The notes under the pieces: generated by a model
What the model saw: the letters and a program-made list of their open reading frames with translations, nothing else
What the model was told of the DNA's origin: nothing
Databases searched by the model: none
Program-made: the position numbers and the translations under genes
Shown: positions 1 through 9,600 of the stretch, piece by piece
Layout: each line of letters starts with the position of its first letter
Numbering within the stretch: the stretch's first letter is position 1
Source: Acidithiobacillus montserratensis
Lineage (GTDB): Bacteria > Pseudomonadota > Gammaproteobacteria > Acidithiobacillales > Acidithiobacillaceae
Length of the DNA: 18,848 bases
Assembly: GCF_018853465.1 (NCBI RefSeq)
Contig: NZ_JABBOU010000003.1
Span: 1 to 18,848 of the forward strand
Direction: 5' to 3'

Positions 1-285
1 GCCCGTTATGCCGCGCTGGTCCGTGCCCAGGTACAGGCGGATGCCCATGTACCTGAAGCGGTGCGCCTGATGCATTTGAGTGGAACCGCCGTGATTACTT
101 TCCGCTTAACACCATCTGGTCAGTTGCTCTGGGCCAAAATCACCCAGTCCAGTGGTGTCCAGCCCATTGATAATGCGGCGCTGAAGTCGGTGCAGGAAGG
201 CACTTATCCACCCTTTACCAAAGACATGCCCAAGCACGCCACTAACTTTACGGTGGAAGTACATTTGTCCAGTCATTCCAGCTAA
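1..285 (+). CDS. TonB C-terminal domain protein, 3' end only
   Basis: The reading frame is open from base 1, so the start lies before the window; 94 codons and a TAA stop are visible. The visible part reads like the C-terminal domain of TonB-family proteins. A GTAVITFRLTPSGQL strand is followed by a strand with SSGVQPIDNAALKSV and then YPPF, matching the family pattern of G-x-V-x-V-x-F-x-x-x-P-x-G, S-S-G-x-x-x-L-D-x-A-A, and a P-x-F/L-P stretch. TonB proteins sit in the inner membrane and pass proton-motive energy to outer-membrane receptors. Whether this is a true TonB (with an N-terminal anchor and Pro-rich linker) cannot be seen. The next gene starts 42 nt downstream on the same strand, so co-transcription is possible. 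Confidence 0.75.
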   Translation, partial: ARYAALVRAQVQADAHVPEAVRLMHLSGTAVITFRLTPSGQLLWAKITQSSGVQPIDNAALKSVQEGTYPPFTKDMPKHATNFTVEVHLSSHSS

Positions 286-310
286 GATGCTTTGGTCTTG
301 CAAATATTTC

Positions 311-318
311 GAGGGGAG
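311..318 (+). promoter_or_regulatory. Ribosome binding site deciding the RNase I start
   Basis: GAGGGGAG lies 9 nt before ATG 328 and 6 nt before GTG 325. Both starts are in frame and differ by one codon. The ATG is preferred on spacing and codon type. Confidence 0.6.
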
Positions 319-327
319 CTTTAGGTG

Positions 328-1134
328 ATGAATTTTAGGCGTTTGATACGGGCCACGAGTTGTTCACTGGGTGTGCTGGGGCTTTTGTTGACTTCGGCGG
401 TGGCCGTAGCGCAGGTTCCTCAGGATATGCAGGATTTCAATCATTATACCTTTGCGGTGATGTGGCATCCCGGTGTTTGCGCGACCTGGAGCAATGCGGG
501 GCCAGCCTGTAAGGACTTATCTCCAAAGGCAAAAATCAATCAGGAGTGGACCATGCACGGGCTATGGGCGAGCCGCCCCCGGTCATTGCTTGCAGCGGGA
601 ATGAATGCCCCCACCTGGTGGCATTACGGTTGTTATTGGTATAACCCGGGTCATATGCTGCCCAAAGACAGTTGTGCCAATCCCCCCCTGAATCTGCCTG
701 AGGCTCTACACCAGCGTCTGTATGCGCACATGCCCATGGCTCAAATTTGTCTGGATCGTCATGAGTATTACAAACATGTCGCCTGCTTTGGTGAAACGCC
801 CGAACAGTTTTTCCCCAGGGAGCTGGATTTGCTGGATAAACTGAACGCCAGTGCATTTACCGCATTTATCCGGGACCACCGAGGCCAATGGGTAGCACGT
901 AATGCCATAATGAAAGCCTTTGCAGACAGTTTTCAGGTAAAAAATGCCGATGCGCTGGAGTTGCGCTGCGAAAATCCCGGCCATCACACCCACGAAACAG
1001 AACGTCAGGGCAATATTCTGACGCAGGCCTGGATTACCATTCACAAAGATAAAATTGATGACTTCCCTGCTCCGGAAAGCCTGGAAAAAGGGCGTAAGGG
1101 TAATTGTGCGGAAAAAATACAAATATTGAATTGA
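328..1134 (+). CDS. RNase I-like ribonuclease, RNase T2 family, exported
   Basis: About 268 aa, beginning with a Sec signal peptide (basic N-terminus, hydrophobic run to residue ~28, cut near AVA-Q). The two catalytic blocks of RNase T2 enzymes are present. CAS1 is WTMHGLWAS with His77; CAS2 is LDRHEYYKHVACF with Glu146, Lys149 and His150. Similarity to E. coli RNase I extends beyond the motifs (ACFGxxPxxFF, a C-terminal GNC). Family members cleave RNA through a 2',3'-cyclic phosphate in the periplasm or outside the cell. The usual Gly after the CAS2 Lys-His is Val here. At least eight cysteines suggest several disulfides. The mature protein is close to the usual family length. It sits between a TonB-type gene and a Tat-exported phosphoesterase, which fits a role in salvaging phosphate or nucleotides from external RNA, but that role is inferred. 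Confidence 0.9.
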   Translation: MNFRRLIRATSCSLGVLGLLLTSAVAVAQVPQDMQDFNHYTFAVMWHPGVCATWSNAGPACKDLSPKAKINQEWTMHGLWASRPRSLLAAGMNAPTWWHYGCYWYNPGHMLPKDSCANPPLNLPEALHQRLYAHMPMAQICLDRHEYYKHVACFGETPEQFFPRELDLLDKLNASAFTAFIRDHRGQWVARNAIMKAFADSFQVKNADALELRCENPGHHTHETERQGNILTQAWITIHKDKIDDFPAPESLEKGRKGNCAEKIQILN

Positions 1135-1178
1135 GTTGCCAGAATAAAAAACTCTCACTGTTATATGAGGAATCGATG

Positions 1179-2750
1179 ATGGAGCGTCAGAATCGCCGGC
1201 AGTTTTTAAAGCGGTTAGGTATCGGAGGCACGGTCGCCGTGGCGGCACCCAAGCTGATGGGCATTACCCACGCAGCAGGGGTAGATGAAAAAACGGTTCT
1301 CCGTAAAAAAATTGAACATGTGGTCATTATTTTTCAGGAGAACCGAAGTTTTGATCATTATTTTGGGACTTTTCAACCAAAAAATGGCCAAAAAATTATA
1401 AATCTCCTCAATGCCAACGGGAAATTGGACAGCCGTTTTGACGGCTTGCAAAAAAATCCGGCAGGTATTGCCTATGGTAATCTGCCTTTACCACTGGATA
1501 TTCCGGGATTCCAAAATGTGCAATTGGCGAATCGGCCCTTTCATCTGGCGCCCTATATTCCGGCCAAGGGTAATGTCAACTGGGATCCCAAGCATCGTTT
1601 TTTCCGGATGATGGCAGAAGTCCACAATGGGAAAATGGATCGTTTTGTGGCTCTGGCTGGTGGCAGCAAAACACATTTGCACCGGGATGAGTTCAAGAAG
1701 ATGACTCCGGAGCAGATCGCTTTTGATCTCGCGCGTCCCAGTGGCCCGGTTTTGGGACACTATACTGGCGAAGATCTGCCTTTTTATCATCGTTTAGCAC
1801 ATCAATACACGTTATTCGATCATTTCTATCAAGCCATGAGTGGTGGTAGCACCGGTAACGCGCTCTATCTGGTCGCAGCCCGTTCCTGCGTGAATCCTTC
1901 CGCACCCAAAGATATTTGTGCGCCTTTTGATCCGCGCGAGGCGGGACTGGAGCATGCTTTTTTTGACTTGCCTTACGATCATCGCCAGATCATGGTCAAT
2001 GATCTTCCCCCCATTCAGGGCCCAACAGATGCAGGGCGGACGAAAGAGCTGGAAATTTCGCCCCCACCTGCTGCGCAAACCTACGATAATATCGGGGATC
2101 GTATGAATGCGGCCAAGGTCTCCTGGGCCTGGTACAACGAAAACTGGAACAAGGTAAAGCCCTGGGCTCTTAAAACGGCTTTCGGTCCTGGTGATGGTTC
2201 TGCGGTAGTGGATACCAGTCAATTATTTGTGGCCCATCACAGTCCTTTTCAGTACTACCCGCGTTGGCCTGAATATGTGAAAGGCGGGCATATCAGGGAT
2301 AGTGATGATTTTCTGGCGGATGCGCGTGCCGGTAAATTGCCGGCAGTCTCTTTCTTGAAAGCGACGGCCTCCCATGATGAACATCCGGCGGATTGTGCCC
2401 CCGCTTATGGTATGGAATGGGTAGAACAGCTGGTACGTGCGGCGGCAGATGGGCCCGCCTGGGACAAAACCGCCATATTCATTACTTATGATGAGGGTGG
2501 TGGTTTCTGGGATTCTCTGCCCCCTAAAGTCGTTGATGACTACGGTTTCGGTACGCGGATTCCAGCCATGCTCATCAGTCCGTGGGCGCGCAGCGGCTTG
2601 GTGGATCATCATCTGGCCAGCACCGCCAGTATTCTCAAATTCATCGAAACCCGCTTCGGGCTGGATCCCCTGAATCACCGGGATCGGGATGCCTATGACA
2701 TGCTCGGTGCCTTTGACTGGGATCAGCAGCCTAAAGATTTTAGTGTTTAG
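1179..2750 (+). CDS. Tat-exported phosphoesterase (phospholipase C / acid phosphatase family)
   Basis: 523 aa of the phosphoesterase family (PF04185), which includes phospholipases C and AcpA-type acid phosphatases. It starts with a twin-arginine signal, RRQFLKRLG (Arg6-Arg7), then a hydrophobic stretch. Family blocks in order are ENRSFDHYFG near residue 54 (metal ligands), SGGSTGN near 225 (likely nucleophile region), ASHDEHP near 400, TYDEGGGFWD near 430, and ISPWARSG...FIETRFG near the C-terminus. It lacks the two C-terminal domains present in the phospholipase C at 13358-15418, so it is closer to the short phosphatase-like forms; the substrate is uncertain. ATG 1176 and ATG 1179 are adjacent; TGAGGAA at 1166-1172 favours 1179. 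An open frame back to 1104 overlaps the RNase gene, but the twin-arginine signal shows that extension is not the real start. The 3' end overlaps the convergent gene by 11 bp. Confidence 0.9.
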   Translation: MERQNRRQFLKRLGIGGTVAVAAPKLMGITHAAGVDEKTVLRKKIEHVVIIFQENRSFDHYFGTFQPKNGQKIINLLNANGKLDSRFDGLQKNPAGIAYGNLPLPLDIPGFQNVQLANRPFHLAPYIPAKGNVNWDPKHRFFRMMAEVHNGKMDRFVALAGGSKTHLHRDEFKKMTPEQIAFDLARPSGPVLGHYTGEDLPFYHRLAHQYTLFDHFYQAMSGGSTGNALYLVAARSCVNPSAPKDICAPFDPREAGLEHAFFDLPYDHRQIMVNDLPPIQGPTDAGRTKELEISPPPAAQTYDNIGDRMNAAKVSWAWYNENWNKVKPWALKTAFGPGDGSAVVDTSQLFVAHHSPFQYYPRWPEYVKGGHIRDSDDFLADARAGKLPAVSFLKATASHDEHPADCAPAYGMEWVEQLVRAAADGPAWDKTAIFITYDEGGGFWDSLPPKVVDDYGFGTRIPAMLISPWARSGLVDHHLASTASILKFIETRFGLDPLNHRDRDAYDMLGAFDWDQQPKDFSV

Positions 2751-4623
2751 GTTGTTTTTCCACCAGCAGTAACCCCTCGCGGGTACTGCTGGAACTCAAT
2801 AACGCCAAACGATGCAAATCCGGATAATCTTTGGCACTGATGACAAACTCCGGGAGTTTCAGGCGTTGGTCGATATGAAGGATTTGCCCCTGTAGCACGT
2901 AGTGTATAGCGTAGCTGCCCACCGCTGTTTGCATATCCACATTTTTAGGCTGATAAGCCGGGTGGTAACCCCGGGGTAATCGCAGGGAAATATGAGATTC
3001 CATGTAACTGGGATGGATCAGGCTGGGGGTGTTGCGCTCGGCATCAGCCGTAAATGCCTGCAAAGGTTTGGCCATGGCCGTATCGGTGGGCATAATCATC
3101 GCCATGCGCTGGCCGGGAATGAAAAGTCCGTCCTTGATGGTATGGGTTTTGATACCCAGGGGCTGATCCAGATGGTCCCGATTCTGAAAAGCGAGGCTCT
3201 CCAGTTTACCCAGATCGCCCTGTTCATAAAAACCGTTGCGTAATCCTTTCATCAAGAGCCGTCCCTGGCTGCCAATCAAAGCGGAACGGATATCCTGGGC
3301 GGCATAACCCCGGCGCAGTTCCGTGGTCTGGTCGCGCATTTGTCCGGCTGCGCTCAGGGTGAGCCGGGTGTTTTTGGCGATGAGCGGCAGGCTCAGGTCA
3401 GGGGCCGGGGTTTGGGTCATCCGCGGATTTTTCCCGGTAATGAGCACCGGCCGGCCCGCATCTTCCAGAGGTAAGCTGTGGATGCCGGCGTAGCGCGAGG
3501 TGGGATCCAGAAACAGATCATAAGCCGGGAGGTACACCAGAAAATGTCCAAAGGCCAAAGGGTCTACGCCGGGATAGGGATGGAAGCGCGCAGAGGTGGA
3601 TATCAGTGCGGGTACAGCCTCCACATGCACGCCAGCGAGAAGGGCGCAGAGCAGGGCGGCATTGGCATTGCTGTCACCGACGCCACGCTGCAGCGTGCTG
3701 CTCGCGGCAGGAGGAGTGAAGCCTGCATTGACGTAATTGATGGATACCGAGTGGATGTTTTTCTGCATCCAGTGATAAATGGCCTTGACGGCATCCATGC
3801 CCGTTGCCCCGCCGGCTATTTGGGTGGCCGCTTTTTGCAGCTCCGGGGTTATTTGCAGTGCAGGTGCGGCCAGCTGATTGTAGGCCCGGGCTACATCGGT
3901 CCATTGATTGGTGGTGGAAATCACTGCTAGCGGCGCATATTGGGTCAGCGCCGGACTACCCAGGGGGGGGTAGGAGACTTTTGTGAGACTGGTGCTAAAT
4001 GATACGCGGCTACTATGCATATCTTTTTGCGCGGGCTCCAACTTCCAGGCGCTACCTTGCTGGTCGGCGAAGAGTTTTTGTGCGGCGGGGGCATGTAAAA
4101 TGATTTGTGCCTGTTTAACCGGCACATTGGGAGCCAGTACCGTACTGATGGCATGAATGCCCGGTAAATAGCCGTGGTCATAATGGATGGTATAGCGGAT
4201 GTGCAGCGTATCCCCGGGCGCCACAGCAGGGAACACCACACTCTGGATGCGGCCATCACTCAAAAAAGGCGCACTGAGAGCATCCGGGCTGGACTGGGTA
4301 TAAATGGCACTGGCGGGCACCGGGTGTTTAATGCCGGAAGGCGTTTCCGTATAGGCGTCGAGAATATGGACCTGGGCAAAATTGGCCGGATAGCCAATTT
4401 GTATCTGGGATTGAGATTGAACGCCCGCCATGGTCAGGGGCTGAATAACGCGATCGATGCTGTCTGTAAAAGCACCATTTTTCTGGACGCTGATTTCCTG
4501 GCGCAGAAGCAGTATCTGATAATTCACCTGGGCGGGTTCGCGGGCCAGCGCCAGGTTCGCGCTGCTCATGAGGATGCAGCCGGCAGTAAACAAAACAGTC
4601 TTGGGCAGAATTTGGCGGGTCAT
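2740..4623 (-). CDS. DUF3857/transglutaminase-like exported protein, catalytic Cys replaced by Ser
   Basis: 627 aa with a Sec signal peptide (cut near LALA-RE). An N-terminal beta-rich DUF3857-type region (about 30-250) is followed by a transglutaminase-like fold (about 265-385). Paralogue of the gene just upstream (4641-6587), with the same domain order. The triad His (GHFLVY, His360) and Asp (FLDPTS, Asp373) are present. Where the nucleophile should be, the sequence reads GVGDSNANAALL with Ser318 (codon AGC, 3672-3670), whereas its paralogue has GDC. It is therefore probably a non-catalytic member or a much altered enzyme. The start is supported by a CAGGAAA site 7 nt upstream. The gap to the upstream gene is only 17 nt, so the two are surely co-transcribed, as the last genes of the efflux convoy. 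The molecular role of DUF3857 proteins is not known to me. Confidence 0.8.
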   Translation of the reverse strand: MTRQILPKTVLFTAGCILMSSANLALAREPAQVNYQILLLRQEISVQKNGAFTDSIDRVIQPLTMAGVQSQSQIQIGYPANFAQVHILDAYTETPSGIKHPVPASAIYTQSSPDALSAPFLSDGRIQSVVFPAVAPGDTLHIRYTIHYDHGYLPGIHAISTVLAPNVPVKQAQIILHAPAAQKLFADQQGSAWKLEPAQKDMHSSRVSFSTSLTKVSYPPLGSPALTQYAPLAVISTTNQWTDVARAYNQLAAPALQITPELQKAATQIAGGATGMDAVKAIYHWMQKNIHSVSINYVNAGFTPPAASSTLQRGVGDSNANAALLCALLAGVHVEAVPALISTSARFHPYPGVDPLAFGHFLVYLPAYDLFLDPTSRYAGIHSLPLEDAGRPVLITGKNPRMTQTPAPDLSLPLIAKNTRLTLSAAGQMRDQTTELRRGYAAQDIRSALIGSQGRLLMKGLRNGFYEQGDLGKLESLAFQNRDHLDQPLGIKTHTIKDGLFIPGQRMAMIMPTDTAMAKPLQAFTADAERNTPSLIHPSYMESHISLRLPRGYHPAYQPKNVDMQTAVGSYAIHYVLQGQILHIDQRLKLPEFVISAKDYPDLHRLALLSSSSTREGLLLVEKQPKH

Positions 4624-4640
4624 TTACAGGTTTCCTGAAT

Positions 4641-6587
4641 TCATTGACGAACAAGGATAAGTGGACTTTGCTGGGCGGCATAATCCCGTTTCAGCAGTTG
4701 GCGCAGGGCAGGATATTGTCGGGGGTCGTACACGACGCGCTTTAATCGCAGCTTATAGTGAACGATGACGTTTTGGTTTTTCTGGGCCAAGGTATAGACA
4801 AAGCTGCCGGCTGAATTATGCAGATGTTGATCTGGTGGCAGATATTCCACGCGGTAGCCGGCGGGTAGGTGAATCGTGCTGATCCAGTGAATACCACCGA
4901 GATAGGTGGTGACAGGATGCTGACGTTGCAGGGGACCAATGACCCGGGTGAGTGCGCGTATGGGGTTTGCTGTGCCGGATAGACCGGGAGTGAGATAGGG
5001 GCCGGAGGGTATGGGAAAACTGATATGGTCGCCGACATGGGTATAAGCCACCGTATGCCAATGGGCACTGACCGTAAAAGGCTGATCCAGCACATTGGGA
5101 TCACCCGGAACAAAAGAACCACTGCCGCCGCCATCCCGAAGCAATAGGGTATTCATGACCCGGGGATAGGCCGAAGGGGGGATGGACGCAAAGGTTTCCC
5201 GGTACATCCAGGCCCACCAGCCATGGGTGACCATTTTGGCCGTACCACTCAGATCACCATTGCGGTGCAGGGTGAGATCTGCGGAATAGTCCAGTTGATT
5301 GGCCCCGGGCTCGGCACCGGGAGTCATCACCACCCGTGGATGAGGTCCGGTCACAATGGTCGGCTTGTCTCGTTCGCCCACCGCCAATTGCCCCGGGGTT
5401 TCATAGGTGCCGGTACTGTCCAGAAACAGATGGCGTTGAGGCGCATAGTCTATGGCGTGGTTGAACCAGAAGGGCGTTGGCAGGGGCGGCAAAGTAAAGA
5501 CGTTGTTCCAGTTGATGAGGGCCGGGTAGAGTTTGAAGCCTTTGGCATTGAACAGTGCCTGCAGCAGGGTGGCGTGGGCTTTGCAGTCACCATAGCGGTT
5601 TTGCAGGGTGTTGTTGGCCGAGATGGGTACAAAGCCACCTACGCCCAATTCCAGGCCGACATAACGAATATGGTGGGAATCCCAGGAATAGAGGGCCTTT
5701 TCCGCATCCCAGCCCTGCAAGTCATGGCTGGCGTCAGCGGCAGTTTTCTGCACCAAGGGGGTGACAGCGGCCTTGTCCGCAGCCCGTGACCAATAGGCCT
5801 TGCCGACAGCGGCCCAGGTCGGGAAAGTGCTCACCTCAAACAGGGGGCTGAACTGGCTTTCATCAACAGTACTCGGACCCGGATAATGGGCATGATGGAC
5901 GGACATGCGGGCGCTGATCTGGACCATTTTGCCGTGATTCTGCTGGGAGATCTTCCAGCCGCCTGTTTGAGCCGCCTTGAGGTGCATGCTGCGGGGTGCC
6001 GTGATTTTTACCTGAAAATTCCGGACTGAATGGCTGACCGGAATTTGCCAGAACTGGGAATACTGTTTGGCGAAGTAGGGCGTAGTCTGGGTTTTCTCGG
6101 TGATGAGGTGTAACTGGTCGTTCTTGCCGAGTTTGGGCAGAACGATGGACAGCACCTTGGCGTGGCTATACATAGGTGCTCCGGCGGCGACGGGTTCCGG
6201 GCGCACAAAAATGGCACTGGCGGGCACCACATATTTCTGGCCGCTGGGTGTGCTGACCCAGGCGCGTATCACCCGCAGTTTTGCCATGTCTGCAGAATAC
6301 TGAATCTGAAAGGGGTTGATCATGGTTTCGAGGGCAGGATTGAGTAGTTCCAGCACCTGATGATCGCGCTCGGTGAACAGACCGCTGGGTTGTACGCTGA
6401 CCGTGACATGTTTTTTGAGAATGCGTAGTGGAGCACCGCTGTGTTGCAAATTTAGTGGAACAAAAGGGGTGGTGCTGCCGGTAAAGGCGGTATCCGCCTC
6501 GGCCATACTGGTCAAGAGCATGCCCGTTCCCCAAGCCATACCAGCCAGAAAAATCAATGCGGACGGGATTTTTTTGCGCAGAAGCAT
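4641..6587 (-). CDS. DUF3857/transglutaminase-like exported protein with intact Cys-His-Asp triad
   Basis: About 648 aa, exported: MLLRKKIP followed by a hydrophobic run and a likely cut near AEA-DT. It has a DUF3857-type N-terminal region and then a transglutaminase-like domain. The triad is Cys335 in RYGDCKAHATLL, His377 in FNHAIDY and Asp390 in LFLDSTG. Such folds cleave, ligate or transfer acyl groups on amide bonds; the substrate is unknown. Two starts compete: an ATG at 6614 that overlaps the RND pump stop (ATGA), and an ATG at 6587 with a well-placed AAGGTGA 7 nt upstream. The second gives the cleaner signal peptide and is chosen. It lies directly behind the pump gene and ahead of its Cys-to-Ser paralogue, which suggests that all are made together and act in the periplasm or outer envelope. 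Confidence 0.82.
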   Translation of the reverse strand: MLLRKKIPSALIFLAGMAWGTGMLLTSMAEADTAFTGSTTPFVPLNLQHSGAPLRILKKHVTVSVQPSGLFTERDHQVLELLNPALETMINPFQIQYSADMAKLRVIRAWVSTPSGQKYVVPASAIFVRPEPVAAGAPMYSHAKVLSIVLPKLGKNDQLHLITEKTQTTPYFAKQYSQFWQIPVSHSVRNFQVKITAPRSMHLKAAQTGGWKISQQNHGKMVQISARMSVHHAHYPGPSTVDESQFSPLFEVSTFPTWAAVGKAYWSRAADKAAVTPLVQKTAADASHDLQGWDAEKALYSWDSHHIRYVGLELGVGGFVPISANNTLQNRYGDCKAHATLLQALFNAKGFKLYPALINWNNVFTLPPLPTPFWFNHAIDYAPQRHLFLDSTGTYETPGQLAVGERDKPTIVTGPHPRVVMTPGAEPGANQLDYSADLTLHRNGDLSGTAKMVTHGWWAWMYRETFASIPPSAYPRVMNTLLLRDGGGSGSFVPGDPNVLDQPFTVSAHWHTVAYTHVGDHISFPIPSGPYLTPGLSGTANPIRALTRVIGPLQRQHPVTTYLGGIHWISTIHLPAGYRVEYLPPDQHLHNSAGSFVYTLAQKNQNVIVHYKLRLKRVVYDPRQYPALRQLLKRDYAAQQSPLILVRQ

Positions 6588-6594
6588 GGGTTGG

Positions 6595-6601
6595 TCACCT
6601 T
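6595..6601 (-). promoter_or_regulatory. Ribosome binding site deciding the start of the DUF3857 protein at 4641-6587
   Basis: AAGGTGA (minus strand), 7 nt before the ATG at 6587. The overlapping ATG at 6614 has no comparable site, so translation most likely starts at 6587, outside the pump coding sequence. Confidence 0.65.
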
Positions 6602-6610
6602 TTTGAAAAA

Positions 6611-9600
6611 TCATGGGGTCAGAGCAACAGATTTTGCCCGTTTGCGGCGCGGCCAGGACAGTCCGTCAAACCATAAATAGAAGGCGGGGGTGATGTACAG
6701 GGTCAAAAACTGGGAAAAAATCAGCCCGCCCACCACGGCCACCCCCAGGGGTACCCGACTACCCGCTCCGGCGCCAAAGCCGATGGCTATGGGCAAGACC
6801 CCGAGAATGGCAGCGAAAGTGGTCATCATGATGGGGCGATAGCGGATGCTGCAGGCATCGACAATGGCATCATAGGCATCCGCGCCCTCGCGGCGGCGGC
6901 TCACCGCAAAATCCACGAGAATGATGCCATTTTTCTTGACCAGGCCCAGGAGCATGATGATGCCGATAAAACTGTATAAATCGAGAGGCTCGTGAAAAAT
7001 GAGCAACGACAGTAGGGCGCCGAAGGCCGCCAGGGGCAGAGCGGTCAAAATGGTCAGAGGATGCAGGAAATGTTCATAGAGAATGGCGAGGACCACGTAA
7101 ATCAGCAGGATGGTCGCCAGGAGCAAAAAGGGTAGAGATTTGAAGGCCGACTGGAATTGCGCGGCATTTCCACCCAGGTGCCCGACAATGCCCGCTGGCA
7201 ATACTTGATGGGCGGTTTTTTGCAGGGCGCTGATAGCTGTACCCAATTGCACTCCAGGAGCCAGATTGAAGGAGATGGTGGTCGAGGGCTGACCATTATG
7301 TTGCATCAGATTCAGGGGAGCGGCGTCATAATGGAACTCAGCTACGGCGGAAAGAGGCACCAAGGTCCCACCCGCACCCGGTACACTCAGAGTGGACAGG
7401 GCATTGATGTTTTTCTGATAGCGCGGTTGCAGTTCCATGATTACTTCATATTGATTGCTGGCCCCGTAAATGGTTCCCACCTCGTGCCCGCCAAAGGCAA
7501 GGCCCAGGGTGTTTTCGATGGCGGCGGGGGTGACTCCTAAAGCCGTGGCGCGGGCGCGCTGAATCTGAACGGTCACCTGGGGGCTATTGTTTTCCAGACT
7601 ATTACTGACGGAATTGAGCTGAGGGAGTTTTTGCAGCGCATCAGTCATTTTCAGAGTGGCCGCGTTCAGGTCAGTCCAGTTACTGCCCATGAGTTCATAC
7701 ACATAACTGCCATTACCACTGGCGGTGCCGGAGTGGGCGCTTTGCGGCCCCTGAAAAACAATCTGGGCATTATGAAAGCGCCGGGTGGCCTTTTGCAGGT
7801 CAACAATGATCTGTTCGGTCTGGGGAGCATAGCCATTGCGAATATGAATGAACATGTGCCCGGAGTTGCGGCTGCCAAAACCACCGGCTCCCTGACCGGC
7901 GGAAGACACTACCGATTGAATGCGGTTATTGGCTTTGACGACCCGGGCAATGGCCGATTGCTCCTGGCTGACTTCGGCAAAGGTCATGCCGGTGGGATAC
8001 TCAATGTTGGCATTGATCATTCCCGAATTCTGGCTGGGCAAAAAGGCCTTGGGAACCAGCATCAGCAACCAGACACTTCCGACCAGGGAAAGCCCGGCCA
8101 GGGCCAGCATCCAGTATTTGTGATGCAAGGCGATTTTCAGGGTGCGGATATAAAAATCCCGACTTTGCTTGAAAAAACGCTGAAAAATCCCGTTTTCCGG
8201 TAGGTGCCCCGAGTCATGAAGATCAGCCAACGCGTGGGGGTGATTGGGCTTCAGATACCGACTACAGAGCATGGGGGTCACGGTCAGCGCGACTATTCCG
8301 GATATCAGGATGACCATGGCAATGCTGACCCCGAAGTCCGAGAACAGGTGTCCGACAAAGCCCCCCAGAAAAATCAGGGGCAGAAAAATGATGGACAGGG
8401 AAAGGGTCATGGACAGCACCGTAAAGCTGATTTCGCGGCTACCATTGAGGGCGGCGGTCATGCCAGTTTCGCCCCGGTCAATATGACGATTGATGTTTTC
8501 CAGCATGACCACCGCATCATCCACCACAAAACCCACGGAAAGAGTCAGCGCCAGCAAGGTCAGGGTATTGATGCTGAAGCCGAGGAGCATCATCACCAGA
8601 AAGGTGCCAAGCAGGGACAGGGGAATGGCGACGGCGCCGATGAGGGTGGCCGAAGGGCGGCGCAAAAACAGCCACATGACCCCTGCCACCAGAATGCTCG
8701 CGAGAATCAGGGTCATCAGTACTTCATGTACGGCAGCCCGAATATAGTCTGCCAGATCAAATACATTGGTCAGGTGGACACCACCGGGCATGGCCGCCTT
8801 CAGCTGGGGGAGCATGGCGCGAATTTTATTGGAGATCTCCACCGTGTTGCTGCCGGGTTGACGGACTACGGCCATGACAATGCCGGGCGTTTTGTTGATC
8901 CAGGTTTTCTGCTGATTGTCCTGGGTACTGTTGACCGCCTTGCCCACTGCGCTGAGGGGTACAGCCTGACCGCCTTCATAGGCCAGTACCAGATGATTGT
9001 AGGCTTTTGCCGTATGTAACTGGCCATGCACCTGGGTGGCAAAAGCCTGATCGCCGCCGTCCAGGGTGCCGCCGGGCAGATTGACATTGGCGTTACCCAG
9101 GGCGCTTTGCACCGCCTGGAGGCTGAGCCCCCGGGCCGAAAGGGCAAAAGGATTCACGTAAATACGCACGGCGTAGGTCTGGGCACCATAAATCTGTACA
9201 TCGGACACCCCGGAAATCCCCGACAAGGCTGTACTCACCTTGGTTTGGGCATACTTGTCCAGTGCATAAAGGGGCATGTTGGGTGCGGACATGCCGATGT
9301 AGAAAACCGGCTGTGCCGAAGGGTTCATCTGGCGCACGGCGGGCGGCTCAGGCATGCCAGGCGGTAAAAAATGCTGGGCCTGAGATACGGCATTGGAAAC
9401 TTCCTGGGTCGCCCCCAGGGGCGATTTGCTGAGATCAAACTGCAGAGTAATCTGGGTGACACCATTTTGACTGACGGCACTCATGGAATTGAGGCCGGGA
9501 ATGCTCGCGAACTGTCTTTCCAGGGGTGTGGCCACGGCGCTGGACATGGTTTTCGGGCTGGCTCCCGGTAGCTCGGCGGTAACCACCACCATGGGAAAGC

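Noticed and set aside
1104..1178. Upstream start for the Tat phosphoesterase at 1104
   Set aside because: It would overlap the RNase gene and put 25 residues before the twin-arginine motif; the ribosome site at 1166-1172 supports 1176/1179.
8204..9019. 271-codon plus-strand open frame opposite the RND pump
   Set aside because: It is antisense to conserved pump sequence, and its repeated HH/GQ/DQ composition is a reverse-strand artefact.
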